Shown here one piece after another: positions 34,566-43,585 of a stretch of 64,000 nt of DNA. The notes under the pieces are model-generated. The model saw nothing but the letters and a program-made list of their open reading frames with translations, was not told the origin of the DNA and did not search any database. The stretch's first letter is position 1. Each line of letters opens with the position of its first letter. The stretch spans positions 19,437 through 83,436 of the forward strand of contig PLTT01000002.1 in assembly GCA_003164595.1 (NCBI GenBank), read 5' to 3'. The position numbers were made by a program, and so were the translations under genes. The stretch is from Candidatus Saccharimonadota bacterium (lineage in GTDB: Bacteria > Patescibacteriota > Saccharimonadia > Saccharimonadales > UBA4665).

Positions 34566-35027
34566 CTAGGATATTTCAGTAATCGTATAGCTTGAAGTTT
34601 CAGCTGGAGTCTTAATTTCAACTTTTTCACCAACCTTTTTGCCTACAAGAGCCAGACCAATTGGCGATTCATCAGATATCTTGCCATTTAGGGGATCGGC
34701 TTCAACCGTCCCAACAACCTGAAATTGCTTAGTTTTAGAGCCTATTCCCTTTAACTTAACATTTGAACCTAGCTGAACTACTCCCGGGTTGCGCGGAGTT
34801 TTGATAACTTCCACGTTGCGTAAAATATGCTCAATTTCGGTAATTCGATTTTCATTTTTTTCCTGTTCCTGACGAGCCGAACTATATTCAGCATTTTCAG
34901 ATAGATCGCCGAACTCACGGGCGGTCTTTATACGCCCAGTAATAGCGGCTCTCTGAGATATTAACTCAGTAACTTCTTGCTCTAGCTCATCAATGCCGGA
35001 TTGTGTCAGTCTAAATAGCTTATTCAT
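34566..35027 (-). CDS. greA: Transcript cleavage factor GreA
   Basis: Rescues backtracked RNA polymerase by stimulating RNA cleavage. The 153 aa protein has the N-terminal coiled-coil finger (about 1-75) with the acidic tip in REFGDLSENAEYSSAR, and the C-terminal FKBP-like domain with SPIGLALVGKKVGE. Full length for the family. Confidence 0.95.
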   Translation of the reverse strand: MNKLFRLTQSGIDELEQEVTELISQRAAITGRIKTAREFGDLSENAEYSSARQEQEKNENRITEIEHILRNVEVIKTPRNPGVVQLGSNVKLKGIGSKTKQFQVVGTVEADPLNGKISDESPIGLALVGKKVGEKVEIKTPAETSSYTITEIS

Positions 35028-35096
35028 AGTTTACTTTGTTCCTTTCCTATCTGGGGCACACCATTCTCACGTCAATGTTCGGTTATTATAGCAAGT

Positions 35097-36353
35097 TTAT
35101 TCTGTGGCGACTAGATCTTTTAGTATATCGTCAAGTGACTGCATTTTTACATCTGTGGCTGTGCGTTTTTTAACTTCGTATTTACCAGCTTCTACGGTTT
35201 TATCACTAACAACAATTCTTAGCGGTATCCCCATTAGATCAGCATCAGCGAATTTCTCACCTGGCCTCACATCTCTATCGTCGTAAAGCGTCTCAATCCC
35301 TTGCTCAACTAACTTGGCATATAATTCATCGGCGGCAACAATAGTAGCCCTTGACTCGCCAAGTCTGTCGATTATTACTTGTGCCGGGGCGATCGACTGG
35401 GGCCAAACAAGTCCCCGTTCATCTGCAAATAGTTCAACAACGACACCCATTAACCGAGTCACCCCAATGCCGTATGAGCTTAGAAAAAGTGGTTTCTCGC
35501 TGCCGTCCTCATCCGTAAAATATACGCCAAGCTGCTCAGCTTTAGCGCTACCAAAATTGAAAATGTTACCAACTTCTGCGGCTTTTACTTCCTTTAGTCT
35601 ATCTCTTTGTAGACCTAGTTGCTTAAGAACATCGTCATTTAATACTTCCTGGTTAACGGCAATCCGTTTATCCTCGTCTATGTATATGGTATCCTCACCG
35701 GCTTCCGTAACTGTCTGAAATTCATGGCTAAACTGCGTAAAAGCACCACCTGACGCAAAAGTCAGGTAGGTTGAATCGCCTATCCCGACTCTTCTGAAAA
35801 CCTTGAGATAGGCCTCGGTTACGCCGTCGTAGAAATCCTGCAGCTCCTCAGCATTCCTGGAATACGCATAAAGATCTTTCATAACAAACTCGCGGCCACG
35901 CATGATTCCACTTTTTGCCCTGACTTCATTTCGAAGTTTGGTCTGGAACTGATAGACACTAGTAGGTAGGTCTCGGTAACTACTTATATAGTTACTCATC
36001 ATATTGGTAATCGGTTCCTCATGGCTCCACCCGAAACCAACGGCTGTCCCATTCTTCAGTTCACTCTTAAACCACACGTCTACCGCAGCATCATCCCAGC
36101 GGCCAGTTTTCTCCCAGAGTTCCTTGCGCTGCAGACTTGTCATTATTATTTCCTGTGAGCCCAGTGCATTCATCTCCTCACGGATAATCCGCTTGATATT
36201 CTCAACAACTCTTAACCCCAGGGGTAAGTAGGCGTAGACCCCGGCCATCTCTTTGTGAACAAAACCAGCTTGAATTAACAGTTTGGCATTTTTTGATGTT
36301 TCATCTGCCGGAACAGTCTTGGTAGTCTTGGTGAATAGTTCTGATAATCTCAC
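35097..36353 (-). CDS. proS: Prolyl-tRNA synthetase, short form
   Basis: A 418 aa class II enzyme: MRLSELFTKTTKTVPADE and AGVYAYLPLGLRVVENI at the N-terminus, TSVYQFQTKLRNEVRAKSGIMRGREFVMKD (motif 2 region, given as key stretches TKLRNEVR and GIMRGREF), SYGIGVTRLMGVVVE (motif 3) and the C-terminal anticodon domain. The editing domain inserted between motifs 2 and 3 in most bacterial ProS is missing. The start is GTG at 36353. Confidence 0.94.
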   Translation of the reverse strand: MRLSELFTKTTKTVPADETSKNAKLLIQAGFVHKEMAGVYAYLPLGLRVVENIKRIIREEMNALGSQEIIMTSLQRKELWEKTGRWDDAAVDVWFKSELKNGTAVGFGWSHEEPITNMMSNYISSYRDLPTSVYQFQTKLRNEVRAKSGIMRGREFVMKDLYAYSRNAEELQDFYDGVTEAYLKVFRRVGIGDSTYLTFASGGAFTQFSHEFQTVTEAGEDTIYIDEDKRIAVNQEVLNDDVLKQLGLQRDRLKEVKAAEVGNIFNFGSAKAEQLGVYFTDEDGSEKPLFLSSYGIGVTRLMGVVVELFADERGLVWPQSIAPAQVIIDRLGESRATIVAADELYAKLVEQGIETLYDDRDVRPGEKFADADLMGIPLRIVVSDKTVEAGKYEVKKRTATDVKMQSLDDILKDLVATE

Positions 36354-36409
36354 TGTATTATGATTTCCCTATTATTTTATGAATGAATAACTTCAACTGC
36401 TATTGTACT

Positions 36410-37216
36410 CTATCGCGCGTGGAGCAAGTAGAGGGTAGCAAAAGCAATAAAGTTCTTTAGGGCATGGAGACCCATGCCGGCATAAAGCCTGCCGGTTGTT
36501 TGGCGCAACCAACAAAGCACCATTGAAAGTATGAAGGTATCGATTCCGGCAATCCAGAGCAACCCACCACCGCTACTCTCTAGTAAATGCGGCACAGCAA
36601 AAAGAAGACTCGTAAATAGCGCAGCCCAAATAACTGGTAACTTCTTTTTAAGACCACTGAACAGAAAACCTCTAAACATAATTTCCTCGGCTATTGGAGG
36701 CAATACAACAAGACTTATAAAGACTATAAATAATTGCCAATCGTTGTAGGTCCCAGTAAAACCAATCGACTGAGTTTGATTAAGATTTACGCCGAGTAAC
36801 GAACCGGCAATCAAAGCTGCCACGATATATGTCGGATAGTAGACCAACAAACCAGTTAGCGCATGAGGGATGTCTGATATTTTGGGCCGTTTTAAGCCAA
36901 TTGACAATAATTTACCCTTACGCCAATAGATAAAGCCAAAAATTAAGGTGACTGTTAGGACTTCTGCAAGTAATACATAGAAAAATTGTGCATAGGCTGA
37001 ATTCTGCAGCCAACTGTTGGCGATTTTAGATGACCATCCCTGAAGATGAGGGTAGATAAGCATTATTTCCTCAGCTACTATTTGGGCAATTAAAAATACT
37101 ACGACTACCACAGCAACGGCCGACCATGGGCCCCAGGTCACGTCACTAGCGGATTGTTTTTTATCGGTATTTTCACTTTTCTTTCGAAAAGATAATATTT
37201 TAGATACGTCTGACAT
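36410..37216 (-). CDS. CPBP-family intramembrane metalloprotease (Abi/CaaX protease-like)
   Basis: A 268 aa polytopic protein with about seven TMs and the Abi motifs PPIAEEIMFRGFLFSGL (EExxxR, about residues 163-180) and a downstream His in FAVPHLLESS. Members cleave within the membrane, in prenyl processing or bacteriocin immunity; the target here is unknown. The ATG at 37216 overlaps the end of rseP by 17 nt, so the two proteases are co-expressed. Confidence 0.85.
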   Translation of the reverse strand: MSDVSKILSFRKKSENTDKKQSASDVTWGPWSAVAVVVVVFLIAQIVAEEIMLIYPHLQGWSSKIANSWLQNSAYAQFFYVLLAEVLTVTLIFGFIYWRKGKLLSIGLKRPKISDIPHALTGLLVYYPTYIVAALIAGSLLGVNLNQTQSIGFTGTYNDWQLFIVFISLVVLPPIAEEIMFRGFLFSGLKKKLPVIWAALFTSLLFAVPHLLESSGGGLLWIAGIDTFILSMVLCWLRQTTGRLYAGMGLHALKNFIAFATLYLLHAR

Positions 37217-38324
37217 CAACAATGGTAATTAAAATAATAAGTGCAATCAGTACGGCAAAACCGGTTCCATATATAATATTCTCGGCTTTCTCACTAATTT
37301 GCTTATTGAAAGCACGAGAGATTAATGTGACAAACAATTTACCACCATCAAGTGCCGGTATTGGCAGTACGTTCATTATAGCCAGGCTTAATGATATAAC
37401 GGCTATGATCATCAGGATAAACTGGTAGCCAAGTAGTGTGCCACTTTTAAGTATTTCAAATATGCCTACAGGTCCCGTGACTTGCGAGGCTGCCTTGGAT
37501 CCTTGCCCAGTAAATAGACTAGCTAGCGCAGTACCAAGACCATGAAAAGTTAGAGCAGTAAATTGTACCATAAGCCCAAGTGCAACAATAGGCGCAGACC
37601 AAGTAAAGCGTTGCAGAGTGTATTGTGAAGGACTTATCCCCAGGTAGCCCTTAGGGTTTGAGGTCTTATCGCTAGCGTTAACTACAGCACTGGAGCGCAG
37701 CACAACGCTACCAGTATGTAACTGCTTATTATGCATAAATCTCAATGTTATACGTTGTCCGGCAAGCGACTTTGTAATGTCAGGTAGGGCTGTCGCAGAG
37801 GCTATATTGGTTGTTTTACCACTACTGGACGTGATTGAGATCAAATCATCTCCCTGCCGCAGCCCAATTGAAGAAGCCGGGGAGTTACTCTCAACCACTC
37901 CCACTAAAGTCTCGTTCTCTATAGTATGAGCGTCACTTTTGATAGCGTACTGATTATTAACCAGCTGGGGTAAACCTACCCAGGCCAATATTGTCAGCAA
38001 GACAAAGGCAGTCAACAAATTCATACTGACTCCGGCAAGCATAACTTTTACCTTAGTTTTAAGAGTTGCCGCCCCAAATGAGCCAGGTCTTTTATCGGCA
38101 TCGTGCTCCCCTTTTAATCTAACAAAACCACCGAGTGGTAATAGATTGATACTAAAAATCCAGCCATTTTTTGTCTTTCGACTCCATAATCTTGGAGGGA
38201 AAAATATACCGAATTCTTCAATTCCAACACCATTCCGCCTAGCCACAATAAAATGTCCAAATTCGTGGACTACGACCAGCATAACAAAGAGAAACAGACC
38301 AAGTATCAATAAACCTAGCGACAT
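37200..38324 (-). CDS. rseP: Site-2-type intramembrane zinc protease (RseP/RasP, M50)
   Basis: A 374 aa protein. HEFGH at residues 20-24 in the first TM supplies the zinc ligands and Glu21 the catalytic base; a third ligand lies in LPIPALDGGKLF near the C-terminus. One PDZ domain is seen (about 135-215; VESNSPASSIGLRQGDDLISI). It cleaves membrane-embedded substrates such as anti-sigma factors or signal-peptide remnants. It lies downstream of frr, a common arrangement. Confidence 0.92.
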   Translation of the reverse strand: MSLGLLILGLFLFVMLVVVHEFGHFIVARRNGVGIEEFGIFFPPRLWSRKTKNGWIFSINLLPLGGFVRLKGEHDADKRPGSFGAATLKTKVKVMLAGVSMNLLTAFVLLTILAWVGLPQLVNNQYAIKSDAHTIENETLVGVVESNSPASSIGLRQGDDLISITSSSGKTTNIASATALPDITKSLAGQRITLRFMHNKQLHTGSVVLRSSAVVNASDKTSNPKGYLGISPSQYTLQRFTWSAPIVALGLMVQFTALTFHGLGTALASLFTGQGSKAASQVTGPVGIFEILKSGTLLGYQFILMIIAVISLSLAIMNVLPIPALDGGKLFVTLISRAFNKQISEKAENIIYGTGFAVLIALIILITIVDVRRI

Positions 38325-38403
38325 TATCTAATACACCCTCTCTCTAGCACTCATATTAATATCTATTGTAACAATTTTAATGAATAACCGCTTAAGATTT
38401 AAC

Positions 38404-38967
38404 TTAAATAGTCAGGATTTCTTGTTCCTTGGCTTTGGATAGCTTATCTACTTCCATTTTCATTTGCGACATGATCTCATCGATTTGTCGGCCAGCCCTC
38501 TGTTCGTCATCAGCACCAATTTCCTTATCTTTTTTGGATTGTTCAAGTTGACGAAATGCCTCATGACGAACTTGTCTCATAGCAATCATGCAGTTTTCGA
38601 CTTTATCTCCAAGCTGTTTGGCGATTTCTCGACGACGCTCTTCAGTTAATGGTGGGATTGGTAGACGAACTACGCGGCCATCATCCATCGGATTCAATCC
38701 CAGAGACTGGTTGTCCCTTATAGCTGTACTAATAGCCTGTAAATTGCTTGGGTCGAACGGCGTAACTTGAAGCAGTTGTGGCTCCGGTACTGAAATGGTT
38801 GCCGCCTGATTTAGCGGCATTTGTTGACCATAGGCCTCGATAGTAATGCCATCCAGCATTGCCGTATTTGCTCGGCCGGTGCGAATCTTTTTTAGTTCAT
38901 CACTAAAGTGATTCAAAGAGCCTTTTAACTTAGTTTTGGTTTCTTCTACTAGGTTACGTGTATCCAT
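38404..38967 (-). CDS. frr: Ribosome recycling factor
   Basis: The 187 aa protein from the ATG at 38967 (MDTRNLVEETKTKL) matches RRF length (about 185) and signatures: HFSDELKKIRTGRANTAML, GMxxPLNQAATISVPEP-type QMPLNQAATISVPEP, and the C-terminal helix DKLSKAKEQEILTI. A longer frame using TTG at 38997 would run into tsf and is rejected. pyrH, which usually lies between tsf and frr, is absent. Confidence 0.95.
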   Translation of the reverse strand: MDTRNLVEETKTKLKGSLNHFSDELKKIRTGRANTAMLDGITIEAYGQQMPLNQAATISVPEPQLLQVTPFDPSNLQAISTAIRDNQSLGLNPMDDGRVVRLPIPPLTEERRREIAKQLGDKVENCMIAMRQVRHEAFRQLEQSKKDKEIGADDEQRAGRQIDEIMSQMKMEVDKLSKAKEQEILTI

Positions 38968-38980
38968 GTATATAAGTGTA

Positions 38981-39577
38981 CTACTGAACTTCGCCAAGAG
39001 CCATACGGTTAAAGCGGCGTACTACGATGTTCTCCCCTAGCCTGGCATTATGTTCCTTAACATAATCACCCACAGTCTGATCAGGATTCTTGATGAATGA
39101 TTGGTCTAGTAAGCATTTTTCGCTAAAGTATTTCTTGATTTGTCCGTCAACTATTTTTTCAACCATAGCTTCTGGTTTGCCTTCAGCGACGGTCTTCTCT
39201 TTGAATTCAGCCCGAACCTGTTTTAAAACATCCTCGGGGACATCTTCAAAGCTTACGAATTCTGGGTTACTAGCTGCGATATGCATTGTTATGTCTTTGA
39301 CTAGACTAGTAAATATTTCATTACGAGCTACAAATTCAGTCTCACAATTAACTTCTACTAATACACCAATACGCCCGTCGTGATTATATGTGCCGATTAT
39401 GCCAGCCCTAGCTTCACGCTCGCCACGCTTTTCCGCCTTGGTTAGGCCTTTTTTACGCATCTCGCTAAGTGCTGAATCAAAATCGCCACCACTTGCCTCA
39501 AGTGCCTTCTTGGCATCGGTCATACCAACACCAGTAAGTTCCCTGAGTCGCTTGATTTCTTCAATTGTTACTGCCAT
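38981..39577 (-). CDS. tsf: Translation elongation factor EF-Ts
   Basis: Nucleotide exchange factor for EF-Tu. TIEEIKRLRELTGVGMTDAKKALEASGGD is the N-terminal UBA-like domain (key stretch LRELTGVGMTDAKKAL). The core carries VLVEVNCETEFVARNE. At 198 aa it has one core subdomain, like the short EF-Ts of Thermus, compared with 283 aa in E. coli. AAGGAGA lies upstream and the ATG overlaps the rpsB stop by one base (TAATG). Confidence 0.95.
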   Translation of the reverse strand: MAVTIEEIKRLRELTGVGMTDAKKALEASGGDFDSALSEMRKKGLTKAEKRGEREARAGIIGTYNHDGRIGVLVEVNCETEFVARNEIFTSLVKDITMHIAASNPEFVSFEDVPEDVLKQVRAEFKEKTVAEGKPEAMVEKIVDGQIKKYFSEKCLLDQSFIKNPDQTVGDYVKEHNARLGENIVVRRFNRMALGEVQ

Positions 39578-40305
39578 TATTTGGTCTCCTTTTCAATCTT
39601 TGGAGCTTTTATCTTCGCCTTACCCGAATCAACTGCTTGTTTCATATAATCAGCCATTAACTGAATTGTCTTGATGGCATCATCGTTACTCGGAATGGGA
39701 TAAGTAACTAGGCTAGGATCGGCATTAGTATCAACCAAAGCTACTATTGGAATACTTAATTTACGGGCCTCGGCTACAGCTGTGGCATCGTGAGTTATAT
39801 CAAAGATTACTACTGCCCCGGGGCGAGCATTTAGCTGTTTTACGCCACCATACAATACATTAAGCTGATCAATCTCTTCTTGATAGCGTTGAACTTCTAA
39901 CTTACTGTACTTATTAGCCAGTTCGCCCGATGACATACGATTCTCTAGATCTTGGAGGTGTTTTACTCGTCCACCGATTGTTGACCAATTGGTTAACATG
40001 CCGCCAAGCCACCTGTTGGTAACGTAAGGCATATTGGTATCTTCAGCCAATTTCTTAACAATGTCTCCCGCCTGACGCTTCGTGCCGACAAATAGTATCT
40101 GCTTGCTTGCCCCTGCCGTATCTTCTAAGAATGATAAGGCAATATTTAGACCTTCAACTGTTTTGGTTAAGTCTATTATATGACTACCGTTTCGTTTGCT
40201 ATGTATATATGGAGCCATTTTCGGATGCCATCGTTCAGTTTTATGCCCAAAGTGAGCACCAGCCTCTAGTAGCTGCTTAATATCGACATTATTGGTTGTC
40301 GCCAT
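39577..40305 (-). CDS. rpsB: 30S ribosomal protein uS2
   Basis: The 242 aa protein matches uS2: DIKQLLEAGAHFGHKTERWHPKM, YIHSKRNGSHIIDL, FVGTKRQAGDIV and IPIVALVDTNADPSLVTYPIPSNDDA (key stretch VDTNADP). It has a clean ribosome site (AAAGGAT) and a structured leader with promoter (40325-40432). Confidence 0.96.
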   Translation of the reverse strand: MATTNNVDIKQLLEAGAHFGHKTERWHPKMAPYIHSKRNGSHIIDLTKTVEGLNIALSFLEDTAGASKQILFVGTKRQAGDIVKKLAEDTNMPYVTNRWLGGMLTNWSTIGGRVKHLQDLENRMSSGELANKYSKLEVQRYQEEIDQLNVLYGGVKQLNARPGAVVIFDITHDATAVAEARKLSIPIVALVDTNADPSLVTYPIPSNDDAIKTIQLMADYMKQAVDSGKAKIKAPKIEKETK

Positions 40306-40324
40306 ATTAAATCCTTTCTCATTC

Positions 40325-40382
40325 AGTTGGGAGCTCTAAGACGCCTACACGGTCAAAACTTAGAGAGGATCAAACCCCAACT
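40325..40382 (-). ncRNA. Structured 5' leader of rpsB (candidate S2 autoregulatory element)
   Basis: Two nested stems are visible in the transcript. AGTTGGG (minus strand, plus coordinates 40376-40382) pairs with CCCAACT (40325-40331). Inside it CTCTAAG (40359-40365) pairs with CTTAGAG (40334-40340), closing an 18 nt loop. It lies between the promoter and the ribosome site. Leaders that S2 binds to repress rpsB-tsf are known in other bacteria; that this one works that way is inference. Confidence 0.5.
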
Positions 40383-40403
40383 TGCTTAATTAATAATAAT
40401 CGA

Positions 40404-40432
40404 ATTATAACAGATTGATATGCTGGGCGCAA
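40404..40432 (-). promoter_or_regulatory. rpsB-tsf promoter
   Basis: -35 TTGCGC (40427-40432) and -10 TATAAT (40404-40409) with an ideal 17 bp spacer on the minus strand. The leader would be about 95 nt. Confidence 0.7.
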
Positions 40433-40574
40433 TCCCCTAAGAAATTCAGCGTCCCATGATATCCCCCGCCGCGGCTAAGTTATTGGGATATATCTAGAAT
40501 AGAATTATGACAACCACAAAATAGTATCAACCATAAGCGTATCTCATAAAAGCATAAGGTGTTATCATAAACAT

Positions 40575-42986
40575 ATGGCACAAGATACGGCCACCCTCAA
40601 GCCAACCCAGAATCTTTCACATAAAGATCGGCTTTCTCCTTTAGTACATATAGTTGCTATTTTCGTGACTGCCTCGTTCTTCACGGTAATTGTCGCTTGG
40701 CTGATTATTGACAATTACCCATCATCACTCGATTTACATTTCAATTTTTATGCACTACTGTCGGCCGCTGCGCTCGTTAGTAACTTGGCCGCCTTCACGT
40801 TAATCGTTCGCCTCAAGCTAAGAACTGACACAATCATATGGTTCTCTATATTTTTATTGAGTGTCGCGGCTTGGGCAGCACCCGCCATGATGCAAAATCT
40901 GAGTGCCACATCGGCCGGGGCAGCCTTTTGGGGCCCAATCACCACGATCGGTTCGGTATTCATGCCAGTTGCGCTTTATATGTTCGCCCTGGCATACACC
41001 AACCCCAAACACCTGACTAGCCCTTTTGTGTTTCCTTTCATGGCTGGCGTTTCGGCTCTGACCGTATACACGGATAGTCATACGGATTTGATGCATAACT
41101 ACGCCGCCGGATCTATGTTGTCTTCGCCGTGGGGGTTTGTCGCTAAGACAGGTCCAGAATTCTTTATAATTTCACTCTGGCTTATTGTTCTGTGCGCGGG
41201 TTCTATTGTACTCTTAGCAAAATTCCGAGAGAAAACCGCCGATCCAATATTACGCAAACAGGCCAGATTATTCATTATTGCCATAGCATTACCGTTGTCG
41301 ATCGGAACGATTACCGATGGGTTGATGCCGGCATTAGATATTAATCTTTTGCCGCCACTGGCTATCCCATTGCTGACTGTGACAGGTCTCATTATTTGTT
41401 ATGGGATTCTTAAACAAGGATTCTTCAGCTTTACACCAGCTCTCATTGCCGAAGACGTTCTCAGTACTATAAACGAAGCGGTAATTGGTGTTACCCCAGA
41501 CTTACATTTAAGTTATGCAAACCAAGGTACCGAACGGCTTCTTGGTAGATCTTCTGGCGAGTTAACCAATATTAGTCTGCGCGATATCCTGGCTGAACCA
41601 TGGACAATAGAACAAATAAAACAAAAAATATTTCAACCCCTTGGGCACGAAGAATTATATACTATCGATTCAGTTAGGTTCATGACCGTAGACGGCGACC
41701 CCATTACTACTAAGGTATCAATTACAAAAGTATCTACTGGAAATCAGTCATATGGTCACTTATTAGTTTTAACAGATATTTCGGATCTTGCCCGCAACAA
41801 AGAACTCGTCGAAAAACAAGTCGTTGAGCGTACGAAACAATTACATGACGAACAAGCTAAGCTCCGGTCTTCTATCGAAGGTTTGAATCTTGGTTTCTTA
41901 CTTATCAATGTTGGCGGTGTTATTGCCCTCAAGAACAAGGCAATAAATAATATTTTTGGCTTATCCGAAACAGCTGAAGTTACAACGAAACAGTTAGAAG
42001 AACTTTTATTTGATGTTAATTTTGAGAAAATCAGCCAACAGTTCTGGAAAGGCCAATCGGTCACACTTGATAAGGTAGTCATGGGGGCTAAAATCCTAAA
42101 AATCTTCATAGGACCGGTGATCGTGGATCAGGGGGATGATCAGAAACGAACAATTGGTACGGTAGTTACTGTCGAGGATATTACTGAGGCCACCGTCCAA
42201 GAACGTTCCAAGGACGAGTTCTTCTCGATCGCTTCCCACGAGCTACGAACTCCCCTAACCAGCATTAAGGGCAATGCCAGCCTAATACTGGATTTCTACA
42301 AGGAACCACTCAAAGACCCTCAGCTTAAAGAAATGGTGGATGACATTCATACCAGTTCAGTTCGTCTGATTGAAATTGTTAATGACTTTTTGGATGTCTC
42401 TAGACTAGAACAAGGCAAAATGAGCTTCAAATATGCTCCAATATCTGTAGAAAAAATAATTGAAAGTGTGGCTTATGAGATGAAGGCCGTGCTTGACGAG
42501 AAAAAACTATATTTGAAGGTTGATAAACTAACGACCAACTCCCTCCCTGAAGTTTGGGCTGACGAAGATCGACTAAAACAAATTATCTATAACCTCGTTG
42601 GTAATGCTTCAAAATTCACTGAAGAAGGAGGTATAACAATTAATTCTAGTATCAATGGAAAATTTGTTAGGGTAGCTGTGTCTGATACTGGCCGTGGCAT
42701 GACCCCCGAGTCCCAGCTATTGCTATTCCATAAGTTTCAACAAGCCAGCAGCAGCTTGCTAACCCGTGATACTACAAAGGGCACCGGGCTCGGTCTCTAC
42801 ATATCTAAGATGATGACCGAGAACATGGGTGGCACAATTTCTTTAGATAGTTCAGAAGTCAACAAAGGCACTACATTTAGTTTCACTCTACCTATTGCCA
42901 CTGAAGAACAAAAAACTACAACGCTACAGCCAAAAACCACAACAGACTCCAGCTCGGGGCTGACGATTAATAATGCGGTGCTATGA
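40575..42986 (+). CDS. Membrane sensor histidine kinase (7TM - PAS - PAS - HisKA - HATPase)
   Basis: An 803 aa kinase. The N-terminal third (about 20-290) has seven to eight TMs, like the histidine-kinase 7TM sensor region. A PAS domain follows (about 290-400; VLSTINEAVIGVTPDLHLSYAN), then a coiled linker (about 405-430) and a second PAS-like region (about 430-540). The HisKA H-box SHELRTPLTSIKGN has phospho-acceptor His555. The HATPase has N-box NLVGNASKF, G1 DTGRGM and G2 GTGLGLYISKM. All catalytic motifs are intact. It converges tail to tail, 26 bp apart, with an intact receiver gene, its probable partner. TATCAT ends 6 nt before the ATG. Confidence 0.9.
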   Translation: MAQDTATLKPTQNLSHKDRLSPLVHIVAIFVTASFFTVIVAWLIIDNYPSSLDLHFNFYALLSAAALVSNLAAFTLIVRLKLRTDTIIWFSIFLLSVAAWAAPAMMQNLSATSAGAAFWGPITTIGSVFMPVALYMFALAYTNPKHLTSPFVFPFMAGVSALTVYTDSHTDLMHNYAAGSMLSSPWGFVAKTGPEFFIISLWLIVLCAGSIVLLAKFREKTADPILRKQARLFIIAIALPLSIGTITDGLMPALDINLLPPLAIPLLTVTGLIICYGILKQGFFSFTPALIAEDVLSTINEAVIGVTPDLHLSYANQGTERLLGRSSGELTNISLRDILAEPWTIEQIKQKIFQPLGHEELYTIDSVRFMTVDGDPITTKVSITKVSTGNQSYGHLLVLTDISDLARNKELVEKQVVERTKQLHDEQAKLRSSIEGLNLGFLLINVGGVIALKNKAINNIFGLSETAEVTTKQLEELLFDVNFEKISQQFWKGQSVTLDKVVMGAKILKIFIGPVIVDQGDDQKRTIGTVVTVEDITEATVQERSKDEFFSIASHELRTPLTSIKGNASLILDFYKEPLKDPQLKEMVDDIHTSSVRLIEIVNDFLDVSRLEQGKMSFKYAPISVEKIIESVAYEMKAVLDEKKLYLKVDKLTTNSLPEVWADEDRLKQIIYNLVGNASKFTEEGGITINSSINGKFVRVAVSDTGRGMTPESQLLLFHKFQQASSSLLTRDTTKGTGLGLYISKMMTENMGGTISLDSSEVNKGTTFSFTLPIATEEQKTTTLQPKTTTDSSSGLTINNAVL

Positions 42987-43012
42987 GTTAACCGTCTTTT
43001 GGTCGACTCTAA

Positions 43013-43411
43013 CTATACCGTAGGCGGAACTTGGTTACGCGTATAGCCAAGGAGGACTTCCTTAACCATGTCAGCAATTTCTTTTGGTTCGTGTTCGCTC
43101 TTAATAATGTATTTTACAGCACCTTTAGAAAGTGCCGTCTCGGCGTCTTGTTGCCCTGATAAATTGGTCAGCATAATGACGGGGATAGATTTTGTCGCGG
43201 GGTCAAGCTTTAGTTTTTCTAGCATTTGCAAACCATTCATCTTCGGCATCATCACATCCAATAGAATAATGTCTGGGTTATAGGTTCTGACTTTCTCCAG
43301 CCCCTCTTCGCCATCGGCGGCAGTTTCGACCTCGTGTCCTTCAAAAGTAAAGATCTTCTGATATAAACGAGACATTAATGGATCGTCTTCGGTAATAAGA
43401 ATCTTGGCCAT
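43013..43411 (-). CDS. Single-domain response regulator (CheY-like)
   Basis: A 132 aa receiver with all functional residues: acidic pair Glu8-Asp9-Asp10 region (LITEDDPLMS), phospho-acceptor Asp52 in IILLDVMMPKMNG, Thr82 in VIMLTN and Lys104 in YIIKSE. No output domain, so it acts by protein contact or passes phosphate on. The ATG at 43411 with AAGAAG upstream is chosen over a frame to 43447. It lies last in the surface-protein gene run and opposite the complete histidine kinase. Confidence 0.9.
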   Translation of the reverse strand: MAKILITEDDPLMSRLYQKIFTFEGHEVETAADGEEGLEKVRTYNPDIILLDVMMPKMNGLQMLEKLKLDPATKSIPVIMLTNLSGQQDAETALSKGAVKYIIKSEHEPKEIADMVKEVLLGYTRNQVPPTV

Positions 43412-43585
43412 AGTGTTACTTCTTTCTTCAGACTTATGATATTTCAATTACAGTATATGAGCAATCTGCCATAAACACAACCAGTTAGTCCAACCCGTAC
43501 AAGAGCAACAGCCGATGCGTGATTACTCTAAAACCTACCCACCTAGGGCGTTATGCAAATTGCCATACTACCCTCTTCATTATCT

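Noticed and set aside
40458..40491. Inverted repeat ATATCCC/GGGATAT between rpsB and the kinase as terminator
   Set aside because: The 19 nt loop and absence of a T-run on either strand do not fit an intrinsic terminator.
43450..43585. Lost kinase domain downstream of the CACHE sensor gene (frameshift)
   Set aside because: The 170 bp flank read in all frames shows no HAMP or H-box sequence.
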